DNA of 64,000 nt, from assembly GCF_014644415.1 (NCBI RefSeq), contig NZ_BMKQ01000001.1, positions 1,664,861-1,728,860 of the forward strand. The letters run 5' to 3'. The translations under genes and the position numbers were made by a program. Shown here piece by piece: positions 1-10,141 of this stretch. The notes beneath the pieces were generated by a model. The model saw only the letters and a program-made list of their open reading frames with translations. It was not told where the DNA came from and did no database searches. Every line of letters starts with the position of its first letter. The first letter of the stretch is position 1. Source of the stretch: Marmoricola endophyticus (GTDB lineage Bacteria > Actinomycetota > Actinomycetes > Propionibacteriales > Nocardioidaceae).

Positions 1-933
1 CTGGTCGCTGATCTGCCCGATGATCGGGTTCAGCGTGTCGGCCAGGTTCCCCAGGGCCACACCGAGCGGCCCGAGCAGCTGCGCGAGGGGACCGCTCTGG
101 TTGGTCAGCGAGGTCGTCAGACCGTCGGTGATCGCGGTGGTGAGCGCGCTGAGGTCGGTGACGACCTTCTGGTTCGGCTTCGGGTCGACCGGCAGGGCGA
201 CCGTGATCGGGTCGACCGGGGAGTTGGCGCCGAAGTCCAGGGTCAGCCCGGCGTCGACCAGGTTCGCGTCGGCCGTCGTCGCGCCCCGCGTCGCGGTGCA
301 CTGGCCCTCGATGGCGTCGGCGCCGACGATCAGCGACGGGTTGCCGATCGCGTCGAGCACCTGCTGGAGCGCGGCCACCAGGGTGTTCGAGATCTGCGCG
401 CTGGCGCCGCGGATCGCGTCGCGCAGCGCGGCCGGGAACGCGTTGACAAAGGTGTCGGTCAGCTGGCCGTTGGCGATGATCCCGGTGAAGGGGTCGAAGT
501 TCTTGAAGGTGTCCAGCGCCCCCGAGTTCAGCGACACCGTGTCGGTGGAGGCGAAGCAGGAGTCGGACGAGCCGACCGCAGCGAGGGTCGCACCCTCGCC
601 GGACAGACCGGCGCACGCGGCCGAGGAGACCACCCTGCCGGCGACGGAGGTGGTGGCGTCCTGGGCGAGCGTGCCCTGGCTGATCAGCGATTGGCTGCCC
701 AGAACCCGGAGCGCAGGATTCTTGCTGCCCGACTCGGTCTGCTTGGCGCCGTCGTTGCTGGCGGCGTACTGCCCGCTGACCGAGTTGCTCATGCCGGCGA
801 TACCGACGTTGAGCGCCGAGGCCTGTCCGTGACCGACCTCGTCGGCGGCCAGCGCCGGGGAGGCGGCGAGAACGCCGAGTCCGATGGTGAGGGCGGCGGC
901 CGTGGCGCACATCCCTCCACGCAGTGCTGTCAT
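1..933 (-). CDS. Secreted protein of unknown function, partial (C-terminus outside the window)
   Basis: The frame is open for 311 codons from an ATG at 933 to the window edge, so the 3' end is missing. A GGGGAG ribosome site lies just upstream. The first 30 residues form a Sec signal peptide (MTALRGGMC, then an Ala/Leu-rich core ending ASPALAA). The mature part is rich in Ala, Ser, Thr, Asn and Gly, with scattered Cys and no membrane segment in the visible portion. That fits an exported or wall-associated protein. I recognise no family or catalytic motif. The long plus-strand reading frame over the same bases is a codon-bias shadow. Confidence 0.75.
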   Translation of the reverse strand, partial: MTALRGGMCATAAALTIGLGVLAASPALAADEVGHGQASALNVGIAGMSNSVSGQYAASNDGAKQTESGSKNPALRVLGSQSLISQGTLAQDATTSVAGRVVSSAACAGLSGEGATLAAVGSSDSCFASTDTVSLNSGALDTFKNFDPFTGIIANGQLTDTFVNAFPAALRDAIRGASAQISNTLVAALQQVLDAIGNPSLIVGADAIEGQCTATRGATTADANLVDAGLTLDFGANSPVDPITVALPVDPKPNQKVVTDLSALTTAITDGLTTSLTNQSGPLAQLLGPLGVALGNLADTLNPIIGQISDQ

Positions 934-1010
934 GTCGTGCTCTCCCCTGTTCGACGCCCGAGTCGACCGTTGTTACTGGTGATTAACGTCCGGCGTCACA
1001 GTAGGTTACG

Positions 1011-1757
1011 TCACAATTTTCCGGAACCCCCGGCCGTCGTCCGGCGGTAGCTCAGGTCGACGATCCCTCGCCCCGCCTCGACCCCACGGCGCTCGAAGCG
1101 GGTCAGCGGCCGGGCCTCCCAGCGAGGTACGACACCGCCCTCGAGCAGCGGCTCGGCGTCCAGGACCTCGCGCATCTGCTCGGCGTACGACGCCCAGTCC
1201 GTCGCCAGGCGCCACGAGCCTCCCGGGCGCAGCGCCGTCGCCACGGAGCGGGCGAACGCCGGCTGCACCAGGCGCCGCTTGTGGTGGCGCGTCTTCGGCC
1301 ACGGGTCCGGGAAGAACGTCCAGACCTCCTCGACCGAGCCGGGCGCGAAGAGGTGGGCCAACGACCAGACCGCGTCCACCCCGATCAGCCGGACGTTGCC
1401 GACGCCGGCCTCCTCGAGGCGCCACAGCGCGCCGGCGACCCCCGGGCGCCACACCTCGAACGCGAGGACGTTCACCTCCGGTCGGGCCCCGGCCAGACCG
1501 ACCAGAGCCTCACCGACACCGGAACCGATCTCGACCACGAGGGGCGCGTCCCGGTCGTACCACGACCACAGGTCGAACCCCGGCTGGTCGACCGCATCGT
1601 CCGGTACGACCCAGGACCGCGACAGCCGGTCCCAGGCGTCCTGCTCGCGCTCGGTCAGGCGCGCGCCGCGCCGGGAGTACGACAGCACCTCCCGCACCCG
1701 TCGACCGTCCTCGGTCAGCCGGACGTGCGGCCTCGCCGGTCGGGCCTGCTCACTCAC
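1011..1757 (-). CDS. trmB: tRNA (guanine-N7-)-methyltransferase TrmB
   Basis: 248 aa, GTG start with GAGGAGG about 5 nt upstream. TrmB uses S-adenosylmethionine to methylate N7 of G46 in the variable loop of many tRNAs in the cytoplasm. Seen here: the SAM-binding VVEIGSGVGEAL near residue 75, the family motif FFPDPWPKTRHHKRRL near residue 150 and a C-terminal TRFERRG. Length and motif order match TrmB. It lies downstream of tuf on the same strand but behind a strong hairpin, so it probably has its own promoter or depends on read-through. Confidence 0.95.
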   Translation of the reverse strand: MSEQARPARPHVRLTEDGRRVREVLSYSRRGARLTEREQDAWDRLSRSWVVPDDAVDQPGFDLWSWYDRDAPLVVEIGSGVGEALVGLAGARPEVNVLAFEVWRPGVAGALWRLEEAGVGNVRLIGVDAVWSLAHLFAPGSVEEVWTFFPDPWPKTRHHKRRLVQPAFARSVATALRPGGSWRLATDWASYAEQMREVLDAEPLLEGGVVPRWEARPLTRFERRGVEAGRGIVDLSYRRTTAGGSGKL

Positions 1758-1785
1758 GGGGCCTCCTCGGCCGTCGGAACGCGAC

Positions 1786-1815
1786 GAAGGCCCCGCCCGG
1801 ATGGGCGGGGCCTTC
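1786..1815 (-). terminator. Intrinsic terminator after tuf
   Basis: Perfect 13-bp GC-rich stem (GAAGGCCCCGCCC and its complement) with a 4-nt loop, 47 bp after the tuf stop codon and upstream of trmB. There is no clear U-run, as is common for actinobacterial terminators. The tuf side is the natural user. Confidence 0.8.
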
Positions 1816-1861
1816 GCTGCGAGCGGACCGGGTCAGACCCGGGCTGCACTCGCCAGTGCGC

Positions 1862-3058
1862 TCACTTGGTGATGTTGGTGACCCGGCCGGCGCCGACGGT
1901 GCGGCCACCCTCACGGATCGCGAACTTCAGACCGTCCTCCATGGCGACGGGCTGGATCAGCTCGACGGCCATCTCGGTGTTGTCGCCCGGCATGACCATC
2001 TCGGTGCCCTCGGGAAGGGTCACGACGCCGGTCACGTCGGTGGTCCGGAAGTAGAACTGCGGCCGGTAGTTGTTGAAGAACGGCGTGTGACGGCCGCCCT
2101 CCTCCTTGGAGAGGATGTAGACCGACGCGTCGAAGTTCGTGTGCGGGGTGGTGGTGCCCGGCTTGATCACGACCATGCCGCGCTCGACGTCCTCGCGCTT
2201 GGTGCCGCGGAGCAGGAGCCCGACGTTCTCGCCGGCCTGGCCCTCGTCGAGGAGCTTGCGGAACATCTCGATACCGGTGACCGTCGAGGTCTGCTTGGTG
2301 TCGCGGATGCCGATGATGTCGACGGTCTCGTTGACCTTGACGACACCGCGCTCGATGCGGCCGGTGATGACGGTGCCGCGACCGGTGATCGTGAAGACGT
2401 CCTCGACGGGCATGAGGAACGGCTTGTCGGTGTCGCGCTCCGGCGTCGGGATCGACTCGTCGACCGCAGCCATCAGCTCGAGGACCGAGTTGCCCCACTT
2501 CTCGTCGCCGTTGAGCGCCGGGAAGGCCGCCACCTGGACGACCGGCACGTCGTCGCCGGGGAAGTCGTACTCGGAGAGGAGCTCGCGCACCTCCATCTCG
2601 ACGAGCTCGATGAGCTCCTCGTCGTCGACCATGTCGCACTTGTTCAGCGCGACGACCAGCGCCGGCACGCCGACCTGACGGGCGAGCAGCACGTGCTCAC
2701 GGGTCTGCGGCATCGGACCGTCGGTCGCGGCGACCACCAGGATGGCGCCGTCCATCTGCGCCGCACCGGTGATCATGTTCTTGATGTAGTCCGCGTGACC
2801 GGGGCAGTCCACGTGGGCGTAGTGCCGGTTCTCGGTCTGGTACTCGATGTGGGCGATCGAGATCGTGATGCCGCGCTGGCGCTCCTCCGGGGCCTTGTCG
2901 ATCATGTCGAACGCCTCGGTGTTCGGGTTGCCGACCGGGTCCTGGTCGTGCAGGACCTTGGAGATCGCTGCCGTCAGGGTGGTCTTGCCGTGGTCGATGT
3001 GACCGATCGTCCCGATGTTGATGTGCGGCTTGCTCCGCTCGAACTTCGCCTTAGCCAC
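1862..3058 (-). CDS. tuf: Elongation factor Tu
   Basis: 398 aa, GTG start with AGGAGGAG upstream. The GTPase delivers aminoacyl-tRNA to the ribosomal A site. G1 is GHIDHGKT near residue 19, then the switch region RGITI, G3 DCPGH near 82 and G4 NKCD near 137. Domains 2 and 3 follow, with [13 protein letters not shown] and the C-terminal [13 protein letters not shown]. The Gln of [15 protein letters not shown] and the Ala of [12 protein letters not shown], positions linked to kirromycin resistance in other bacteria, look wild type. It is the last gene of the str operon, 78 bp after fusA. Confidence 0.98.
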   Translation of the reverse strand: MAKAKFERSKPHINIGTIGHIDHGKTTLTAAISKVLHDQDPVGNPNTEAFDMIDKAPEERQRGITISIAHIEYQTENRHYAHVDCPGHADYIKNMITGAAQMDGAILVVAATDGPMPQTREHVLLARQVGVPALVVALNKCDMVDDEELIELVEMEVRELLSEYDFPGDDVPVVQVAAFPALNGDEKWGNSVLELMAAVDESIPTPERDTDKPFLMPVEDVFTITGRGTVITGRIERGVVKVNETVDIIGIRDTKQTSTVTGIEMFRKLLDEGQAGENVGLLLRGTKREDVERGMVVIKPGTTTPHTNFDASVYILSKEEGGRHTPFFNNYRPQFYFRTTDVTGVVTLPEGTEMVMPGDNTEMAVELIQPVAMEDGLKFAIREGGRTVGAGRVTNITK

Positions 3059-3136
3059 TGGGGGCTCCTCCTGTTATCTGTTCTCTGACTCGGGTGTGCC
3101 TGGGTGTGCGCGGTTGCGCTGGTGACTCGCGGGAGG

Positions 3137-5248
<2,112 letters not shown>

Positions 5249-5287
5249 TGTGTCCAGCTTCCTTGGTCTTGTGGGTTGCGGTGGTGC

Positions 5288-5380
5288 GGTTCAGGTTGAG
5301 TCACGTGCTGGTGACCACGGCGAGGCGCCTGGGCCACCGCGGCGGAGAACCACGAGCGGTGACCGCAGGCGACCTGAACC
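5288..5380. repeat. Inverted repeat in the rpsG-fusA gap
   Basis: GGTTCAGGT at 5288-5296 is the exact inverse of ACCTGAACC at 5372-5380, and GGTGACC-type inverted motifs lie between them. Together they could fold most of the intergenic region into one branched structure in the str mRNA. Function unknown; a processing or regulatory role is inference only. Confidence 0.5.
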
Positions 5381-5384
5381 AGCG

Positions 5385-5855
5385 TTACCAGCGGTAGTGC
5401 GCGAAGGCCTTGTTCGACTCGGCCATCTTGTGGGTGTCCTCGCGACGCTTCACCGCGGCACCGAGGCCGTTGGAGGCGTCGAGGATCTCGTTCATCAGCC
5501 GCTCGGACATGGTCTTCTCGCGGCGGTCCTGGGCGTAGCCGACGAGCCAGCGCAGCGCGAGCGTCGTGCCTCGCGTGCCCTTGACCTCGATCGGCACCTG
5601 GTAGGTCGCACCGCCGACGCGGCGGCTCTTGACCTCCAGCGCGGGCTTCACGTTGTCCAGCGCGCGCTTGAGCGTCACGACCGGGTCGGTGGCGGTCTTC
5701 TCGCGGCAGCCCTCGAGCGCGGAGTACACGATGCGCTGGGCGACCTGCTTCTTGCCGTCGATCAGCACCTTGCTCACCAGCTGGGAGACCAGCTGCGAGC
5801 CGTAGACCGGGTCGACGTCGATAGGCCGCCGAGGAGCGGGTCCCTTGCGCGGCAT
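5385..5855 (-). CDS. rpsG: 30S ribosomal protein S7
   Basis: 156 aa, ATG start one base after the rpsL stop codon, so translation is tightly coupled to rpsL. S7 nucleates assembly of the 3' domain of 16S rRNA in the head of the small subunit. The start [11 protein letters not shown], the [13 protein letters not shown] segment near residue 80 and the C-terminal AFAHYRW are typical of the actinobacterial family. In E. coli, S7 represses the str operon by binding the rpsL-rpsG gap. Here that gap is one base, so any S7 feedback must use another site. Confidence 0.98.
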   Translation of the reverse strand: MPRKGPAPRRPIDVDPVYGSQLVSQLVSKVLIDGKKQVAQRIVYSALEGCREKTATDPVVTLKRALDNVKPALEVKSRRVGGATYQVPIEVKGTRGTTLALRWLVGYAQDRREKTMSERLMNEILDASNGLGAAVKRREDTHKMAESNKAFAHYRW

Positions 5856-5856
5856 G

Positions 5857-6231
5857 TCAGCTCTTCTCCTTCTTGGCGCCGTAGCGGCTGCGGGCCTGCT
5901 TGCGGTTCTTCACGCCCTGCGTGTCCAGCGAGCCGCGGATGATCTTGTAGCGGACACCCGGGAGGTCCTTCACCCGGCCGCCGCGCACGAGCACGATCGA
6001 GTGCTCCTGGAGGTTGTGACCGACGCCCGGGATGTACGCCGTGACCTCGACGCCGCTGGACAGGCGCACACGGGCGACCTTGCGCAGGGCGGAGTTCGGC
6101 TTCTTCGGGGTCGTCGTGTAGACCCTGGTGCAGACGCCGCGGCGCTGCGGGGATCCCTTCAGGGCAGGCGTCTTGTTCTTCGACACCTTGTCCTGGCGGC
6201 CCTTGCGGACCAGCTGGTTGATGGTGGGCAC
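5857..6231 (-). CDS. rpsL: 30S ribosomal protein S12
   Basis: 124 aa from a GTG at 6231 (product [13 protein letters not shown]), with AAAGGGA 9-10 nt upstream. An upstream in-frame extension exists but lacks S12 homology, so it was rejected as N-terminus. S12 sits at the decoding centre and controls accuracy. The streptomycin-contact loops [11 protein letters not shown] and [13 protein letters not shown] are wild type, with no known resistance substitution. First gene of the str operon; a promoter is proposed about 190 bp upstream. Confidence 0.98.
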   Translation of the reverse strand: MPTINQLVRKGRQDKVSKNKTPALKGSPQRRGVCTRVYTTTPKKPNSALRKVARVRLSSGVEVTAYIPGVGHNLQEHSIVLVRGGRVKDLPGVRYKIIRGSLDTQGVKNRKQARSRYGAKKEKS

Positions 6232-6420
6232 CTGGTGGTTCCCTTTCTCTGTTTCGCTCTCACGCCGGGGCACGCTGCCGAGGCGGTGTGGTCGTGGGAA
6301 CTCGCTGTCGCTGCTTGGGGCGGCGACGTCGAGGTGCCCAACGCAACTCGCGACGTGGCTCCACGAGTCGGTCGTGGTGCGGGCGCGCACGAGCGTCCGG
6401 ATCAACCGGAACGTGGTACG

Positions 6421-6449
6421 AGACTACCCGTGGCCCGCAGGCGCGGCAA
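6421..6449 (-). promoter_or_regulatory. Predicted promoter of the str operon
   Basis: On the minus strand, TTGCCG (6444-6449) and TAGTCT (6421-6426) are separated by exactly 17 bp. This is a good housekeeping sigma-factor match and the best in the 253-bp gap upstream of rpsL. It would give a leader of about 180 nt. Confidence 0.6.
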
Positions 6450-6484
6450 AATCGCTTCCGGCGCACGTGCGGCGGGCCCGTCGT

Positions 6485-6901
6485 TCAGGAGAGCAGGCCC
6501 ACCACGATCAGCAGCAGCACACCGAGTGCCGAGCCGATCAGCCACGCGGCGAGTCCCTGGGTGAGCCCGGACAGGGCGGCGAAGCGGCGGTCGAGCCGCA
6601 GCAGGAACAAGGGCACCAGGCTGGCGACGACGTCGACGGCGAGGATGACCCCGGAGATCCGCAGCCACAGCGGAGCCAGCGGTACGGGCTGTCGCGAGCG
6701 GGCCGGCATCCCCGAGTCCGGCAGCATGGTGAAGGAGCCGGTGAGGACCCGGTCGGCGATCGTCACGACCGAGGCGAGCAGCAGCCCGCCGAGCACCGCC
6801 GTGACCAGGCAGAGCCCGATCGCGAGGACCAGGGGGGCGCGGAGCCGACGTCGGTCGCCGACCGCCGCGCTCTGCTGCTCCTCCTCGACCGCACCACTCA
6901 T
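6485..6901 (-). CDS. Small membrane protein with three predicted membrane segments
   Basis: 138 aa (MSGAVEEEQQ...), ATG overlapping the stop codon of the upstream flavoprotein gene by 4 bp (ATGA), so it is translationally coupled. After about 20 polar residues come three hydrophobic stretches, near residues 24-48, 78-100 and 108-136. There is no recognisable catalytic motif and I do not recognise the family. As last gene of an operon with a FAD/Fe-S dehydrogenase it could be a membrane partner, but that is inference from position only. Confidence 0.7.
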   Translation of the reverse strand: MSGAVEEEQQSAAVGDRRRLRAPLVLAIGLCLVTAVLGGLLLASVVTIADRVLTGSFTMLPDSGMPARSRQPVPLAPLWLRISGVILAVDVVASLVPLFLLRLDRRFAALSGLTQGLAAWLIGSALGVLLLIVVGLLS

Positions 6902-9675
6902 CGGACGAGCCTCTCGCGCAGCAGCTCCGCCAGCGTGACCACACGCCGACCGGGCGCAAGATCGGCCAGCTGCGTACGGCACGAGAAGCCGTCCGCCAGC
7001 AGCACCGTGTCCGTCCCCGCAGCCCGGACCGCCGGCATCAGCGCGGTCTCGGCGACAGCCACCGACGTCTCGTAGTGCCCGACCTCGACCCCGAAGTTGC
7101 CGGCGAGACCGCAGCAGCCACCGACCCGGGTGACGCTGGCGCCCAGCGACTCCAGCAGCCGCTGGTCGGTGTCCCACCCGATCACCGCGTGGTGGTGGCA
7201 GTGCGGCTGGGCCACGATCTCGACACCGGTCAGGTCGGGTCCGCTCCAGCCCTCCGCACCGCTCAGGAACTCCGCCAGCGACCGCATGCCCTCGGCCACC
7301 TCGATCGCACGCGGGTCCTCGACCAGCTCGACGGCGTCCGAGCGCAGGGTGGCCAGGCAGCTCGGCTCGAGCCCGACGACCGGGACGCCGGAGGCGACGT
7401 ACGGGTGCAGCGTCTCGACGGCCTGGCCGATGATCCGCCGTGCCGCGCCGAGCTGGCCCGTGGTGATCCAGGTCAGCCCGCAGCAGGCCTTCCCCTCGAC
7501 CAGGCCGACCCGCAGCCCGCCGGCCTCGAGGAGACCGACGGCCGCCCGGCCGGCGTCGGCGGCGAAGCGGTCGGTGAAGGAGTCGGCCCACAGCCAGACG
7601 TCCGGCGTTCTGGCCGCCGCCGCGGCGTCGCGGCTCCAGGGCCGCTCGGAGAAGGTGGGCAGCGACCGGCGCTGGTCGACGCCGGCGGCCGCCTTGGCCA
7701 CGCGGCCGAGCAGGCCCGAGCGCATGGCCGCGTTGGCCAGCCGCGGGGGCGCCATCCGCGCCCAGCGCGGCAGCTGGCCCAGTGCGTAGTGCGAGCGCGG
7801 CCGCAGGCGACGCCGGTAGCGCTGGTGCAGCGCCTCGGACTTGTACGTCGCCATGTCGATGCCGGTCGGACAGTCTCGCGCGCAGCCCTTGCAGGCCAGG
7901 CACAGGTCCAGCGCCTCGGCGACGGCATCGTCGGCGAAGCCGTCGACCAGCGACCCGTTGGCCACCTCCTGCAGCACGCGGGAGCGACCGCGGGTGGAGT
8001 CCTTCTCGTCGCCCGAGGCGAGGTAGGAGGGGCACATCACCTGCCCCGAGCCCGTGTTGTTCGCGGTGCACTTGCCCACGCCGGTGCAGCGGTGGACGGC
8101 GTCGGAGAACGACCCGCCGTCCTCCAGCAGACGCAGGGTCGTACGGATCGGGGCGCCGTGCCGGCCGCGGTCGCGCAGATCGGCGTCGAACGGCGACGGT
8201 CGGACCAGCACGCCCGGGTTGAGCAGGTCGGTCGGGTCGAGCACGCGCTTGGCCTGCCCCATCAGCGCGATCGCCTCGGCGGAGTACATCCGGCCCAGCA
8301 GCTCCGACCGCGCGCGACCGTCACCGTGCTCGCCGGACATCGAGCCGCCGTACGACGCGACGAGGTCAGCGGACGCCTCGATCACCTCGCGGAAGCGCTG
8401 CTGGCCGGAGGCGTCGTCGAGGCGGAAGTCGATCCGGGCGTGGACGCAGCCGTCGCCGAAGTGGCCGTACGGCGCCGCGTCCAGGCCGTGGGCGTCGAGC
8501 AGCGCCTGGAAGTCGCGGAGGTACGCACCGAGCCGCTCGGGCGGCACCGCCGCGTCCTCCCAGCCGGACTTGGCCTGGCTGGGGAGGGTGCGCGCGGCCA
8601 GCCCGGCACCGTCCTCGCGGATCCGCCACAGCGTGGCCTGCTCGGCCGCGTCGGTCACGATGCGGTGCGGCACCCCGGCGTCCGCGGCGACCGCGCGGGC
8701 CAGCGCCTCGGCCTCGCCCGCGCTGTCCGCGGTCACCTCGGCGAACAGCCACCCCGATCCCTCGGGCAGCGGCGGCACGGCGCCGCCGAAGCGGGCCACG
8801 ACGTCGGTGATCCGCCGGTCCAGCCCCTCGCACGCGACCAGGCGGTGGCCGGCGAGCAGGGCGGGCACGGCGTCGGCGGCCTCGAACATGTCGGGGTAGC
8901 CGAGCACCGCCAGCGCGCGGCCCGGGGCGTCGCGGACCAGGCGCACCTCGGCGTCGAGCACGACCGCGAGCGTCCCCTCGGTGCCGGTCAGGAAGCGGCC
9001 GAGGTCGCGCCCCTTCTCGGGCAGCAGGTGCTCGAAGGAGTAGCCGGACACCTGCCGGCCGAAGCGGCCGAACTCCGTGCGCACCAGCCCGAGGTGGGCG
9101 TCGACGAGGTCCTGCAGGCCGGCATGGCCGTCACGGGTGTCGAGCACGGTGCCGTCGGCGAGGGCCACCCGCATGCCGAGCACGTTGTCGGAGGTACGCC
9201 CGTACCCCAGCGCGCGCGAGCCGCAGGCGTTGTTGCCGATCATCCCGCCGATGGTGCAGCGGGTGTGCGTCGAGGGGTCCGGACCGAAGCGCAGCCCGTG
9301 CGGCGCCGCCGCGCGCTGCAGGTCGGCGTGCACGACGCCGGGCTGCACGGTCGCGCTCTCCCGGTCGGGGTGCACGGTGATCCCGGCGAGGTGCTTGCGG
9401 GTGTCGACCACGACGCCGGGACCGATCGCGTTGCCGGCGATCGAGGTGCCCGACCCGCGCATCGTCACGGGTGTGGCGGTCTCCCGGGCCGCCGCGAGCG
9501 CCGCCAGGAGCTCGGCCTCCTCGCGCGGGCGCACCACGACCTGCGGCGGGACCCGGTAGAGCGAGGCGTCGGTGGAGTACAGCGCCTTCGCCAGCGTCGA
9601 GTGGTCGACGTCGCCGACGCCGTGAGCGCGCAGTGTCTCGACGACATCGCGTGGGGTGGCGGGAGCGACGGTCAC
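6898..9675 (-). CDS. FAD- and Fe-S-containing D-2-hydroxyacid dehydrogenase (GlcD/YdiJ-like)
   Basis: 925 aa, GTG start. The N-terminal half is a PCMH/VAO-type FAD-binding domain (TMRGSGTSIAGNAIGPGVV near residue 70, IGNNACGSRALGYGRTSDNV near 150), then a GlcD-type C-terminal domain ending SGEHGDGRARSELLG. Next is a cysteine-rich [4Fe-4S] module with CLACKGCARDCPTG near 600, then two CCG-type half-repeats (ACCGLTW and GGCCGLAGNFG). This layout occurs in quinone- or cytochrome-linked D-lactate, glycolate and D-2-hydroxyglutarate dehydrogenases. The co-operonic transhydrogenase favours D-2-hydroxyglutarate; the exact substrate is inferred. Confidence 0.85.
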   Translation of the reverse strand: MTVAPATPRDVVETLRAHGVGDVDHSTLAKALYSTDASLYRVPPQVVVRPREEAELLAALAAARETATPVTMRGSGTSIAGNAIGPGVVVDTRKHLAGITVHPDRESATVQPGVVHADLQRAAAPHGLRFGPDPSTHTRCTIGGMIGNNACGSRALGYGRTSDNVLGMRVALADGTVLDTRDGHAGLQDLVDAHLGLVRTEFGRFGRQVSGYSFEHLLPEKGRDLGRFLTGTEGTLAVVLDAEVRLVRDAPGRALAVLGYPDMFEAADAVPALLAGHRLVACEGLDRRITDVVARFGGAVPPLPEGSGWLFAEVTADSAGEAEALARAVAADAGVPHRIVTDAAEQATLWRIREDGAGLAARTLPSQAKSGWEDAAVPPERLGAYLRDFQALLDAHGLDAAPYGHFGDGCVHARIDFRLDDASGQQRFREVIEASADLVASYGGSMSGEHGDGRARSELLGRMYSAEAIALMGQAKRVLDPTDLLNPGVLVRPSPFDADLRDRGRHGAPIRTTLRLLEDGGSFSDAVHRCTGVGKCTANNTGSGQVMCPSYLASGDEKDSTRGRSRVLQEVANGSLVDGFADDAVAEALDLCLACKGCARDCPTGIDMATYKSEALHQRYRRRLRPRSHYALGQLPRWARMAPPRLANAAMRSGLLGRVAKAAAGVDQRRSLPTFSERPWSRDAAAAARTPDVWLWADSFTDRFAADAGRAAVGLLEAGGLRVGLVEGKACCGLTWITTGQLGAARRIIGQAVETLHPYVASGVPVVGLEPSCLATLRSDAVELVEDPRAIEVAEGMRSLAEFLSGAEGWSGPDLTGVEIVAQPHCHHHAVIGWDTDQRLLESLGASVTRVGGCCGLAGNFGVEVGHYETSVAVAETALMPAVRAAGTDTVLLADGFSCRTQLADLAPGRRVVTLAELLRERLVR

Positions 9676-9721
9676 TCCCCCATCCTCCCAGCCGCGAGCG
9701 CGCGACCGCGCACCCCTGCGG

Positions 9722-10141
9722 CTACTCGGGACCGAGCCCGGGATCGAGCACAGGATCCAGCTCAGCCTCCAGCTCGACCTCGTAGCGCCACCGGGGGTCC
9801 AGCAGCGCGGCGACGACGACCATCGTCGAGGCGGGGCGTACGTCGGCGAAGACCTCGCCGTGGACCCCTCCGACGGCGTCGGCCTCGGCGGCGTCGACGA
9901 CGTACTGCCGGGTGCGCACGACGTCGGCCGCCGTCCCGCCCAGGTCGGTCAAGGCGGCGAGTGCGATCTCGAAGCAGCGGCGCGCCTGCACCGCCGGGTC
10001 CGGGTCGACGGAGCCGTCCGGCCACACCGGCGCCGTACCGCTGACGTGGATGCGGTCGCCCACTCGCACGGCTCGGCTGAACCCGATGCGGTCCTCGTAC
10101 GGCGACCCCGACGCCGCGCGGTGCCGCGGCGCCCGGGTCAC
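9722..10141 (-). CDS. RidA family protein (reactive imine/enamine deaminase-like)
   Basis: 139 aa from a GTG at 10141 overlapping the upstream stop codon (GTGA). RidA proteins hydrolyse reactive 2-aminoacrylate-type imines formed by PLP enzymes. The fold is recognisable from GDRIHVSGTAPVWPDGS, ARRCFEIALAALTDLGGT, RTRQYVVD and the RPASTMVVVAALLDPRW stretch near the C-terminus. The typical catalytic Arg is represented by the R of RPAST. It lies between the transhydrogenase and the flavoprotein, 46 bp before the latter. Subfamily and substrate are not determined. Confidence 0.85.
   Translation of the reverse strand: MTRAPRHRAASGSPYEDRIGFSRAVRVGDRIHVSGTAPVWPDGSVDPDPAVQARRCFEIALAALTDLGGTAADVVRTRQYVVDAAEADAVGGVHGEVFADVRPASTMVVVAALLDPRWRYEVELEAELDPVLDPGLGPE

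Noticed and set aside
20-832. Long plus-strand open frames opposite the secreted protein, tuf, fusA, rpoB, rpoC and the Mce genes
   Set aside because: They are antisense or frame shadows of high-GC coding sequence: no homology, repetitive Arg/Ala/Gly or Val/Asp/Leu composition, and real genes on the other strand.
6061-6120. Streptomycin-resistance substitution in RpsL
   Set aside because: The two resistance-linked loops are wild type.
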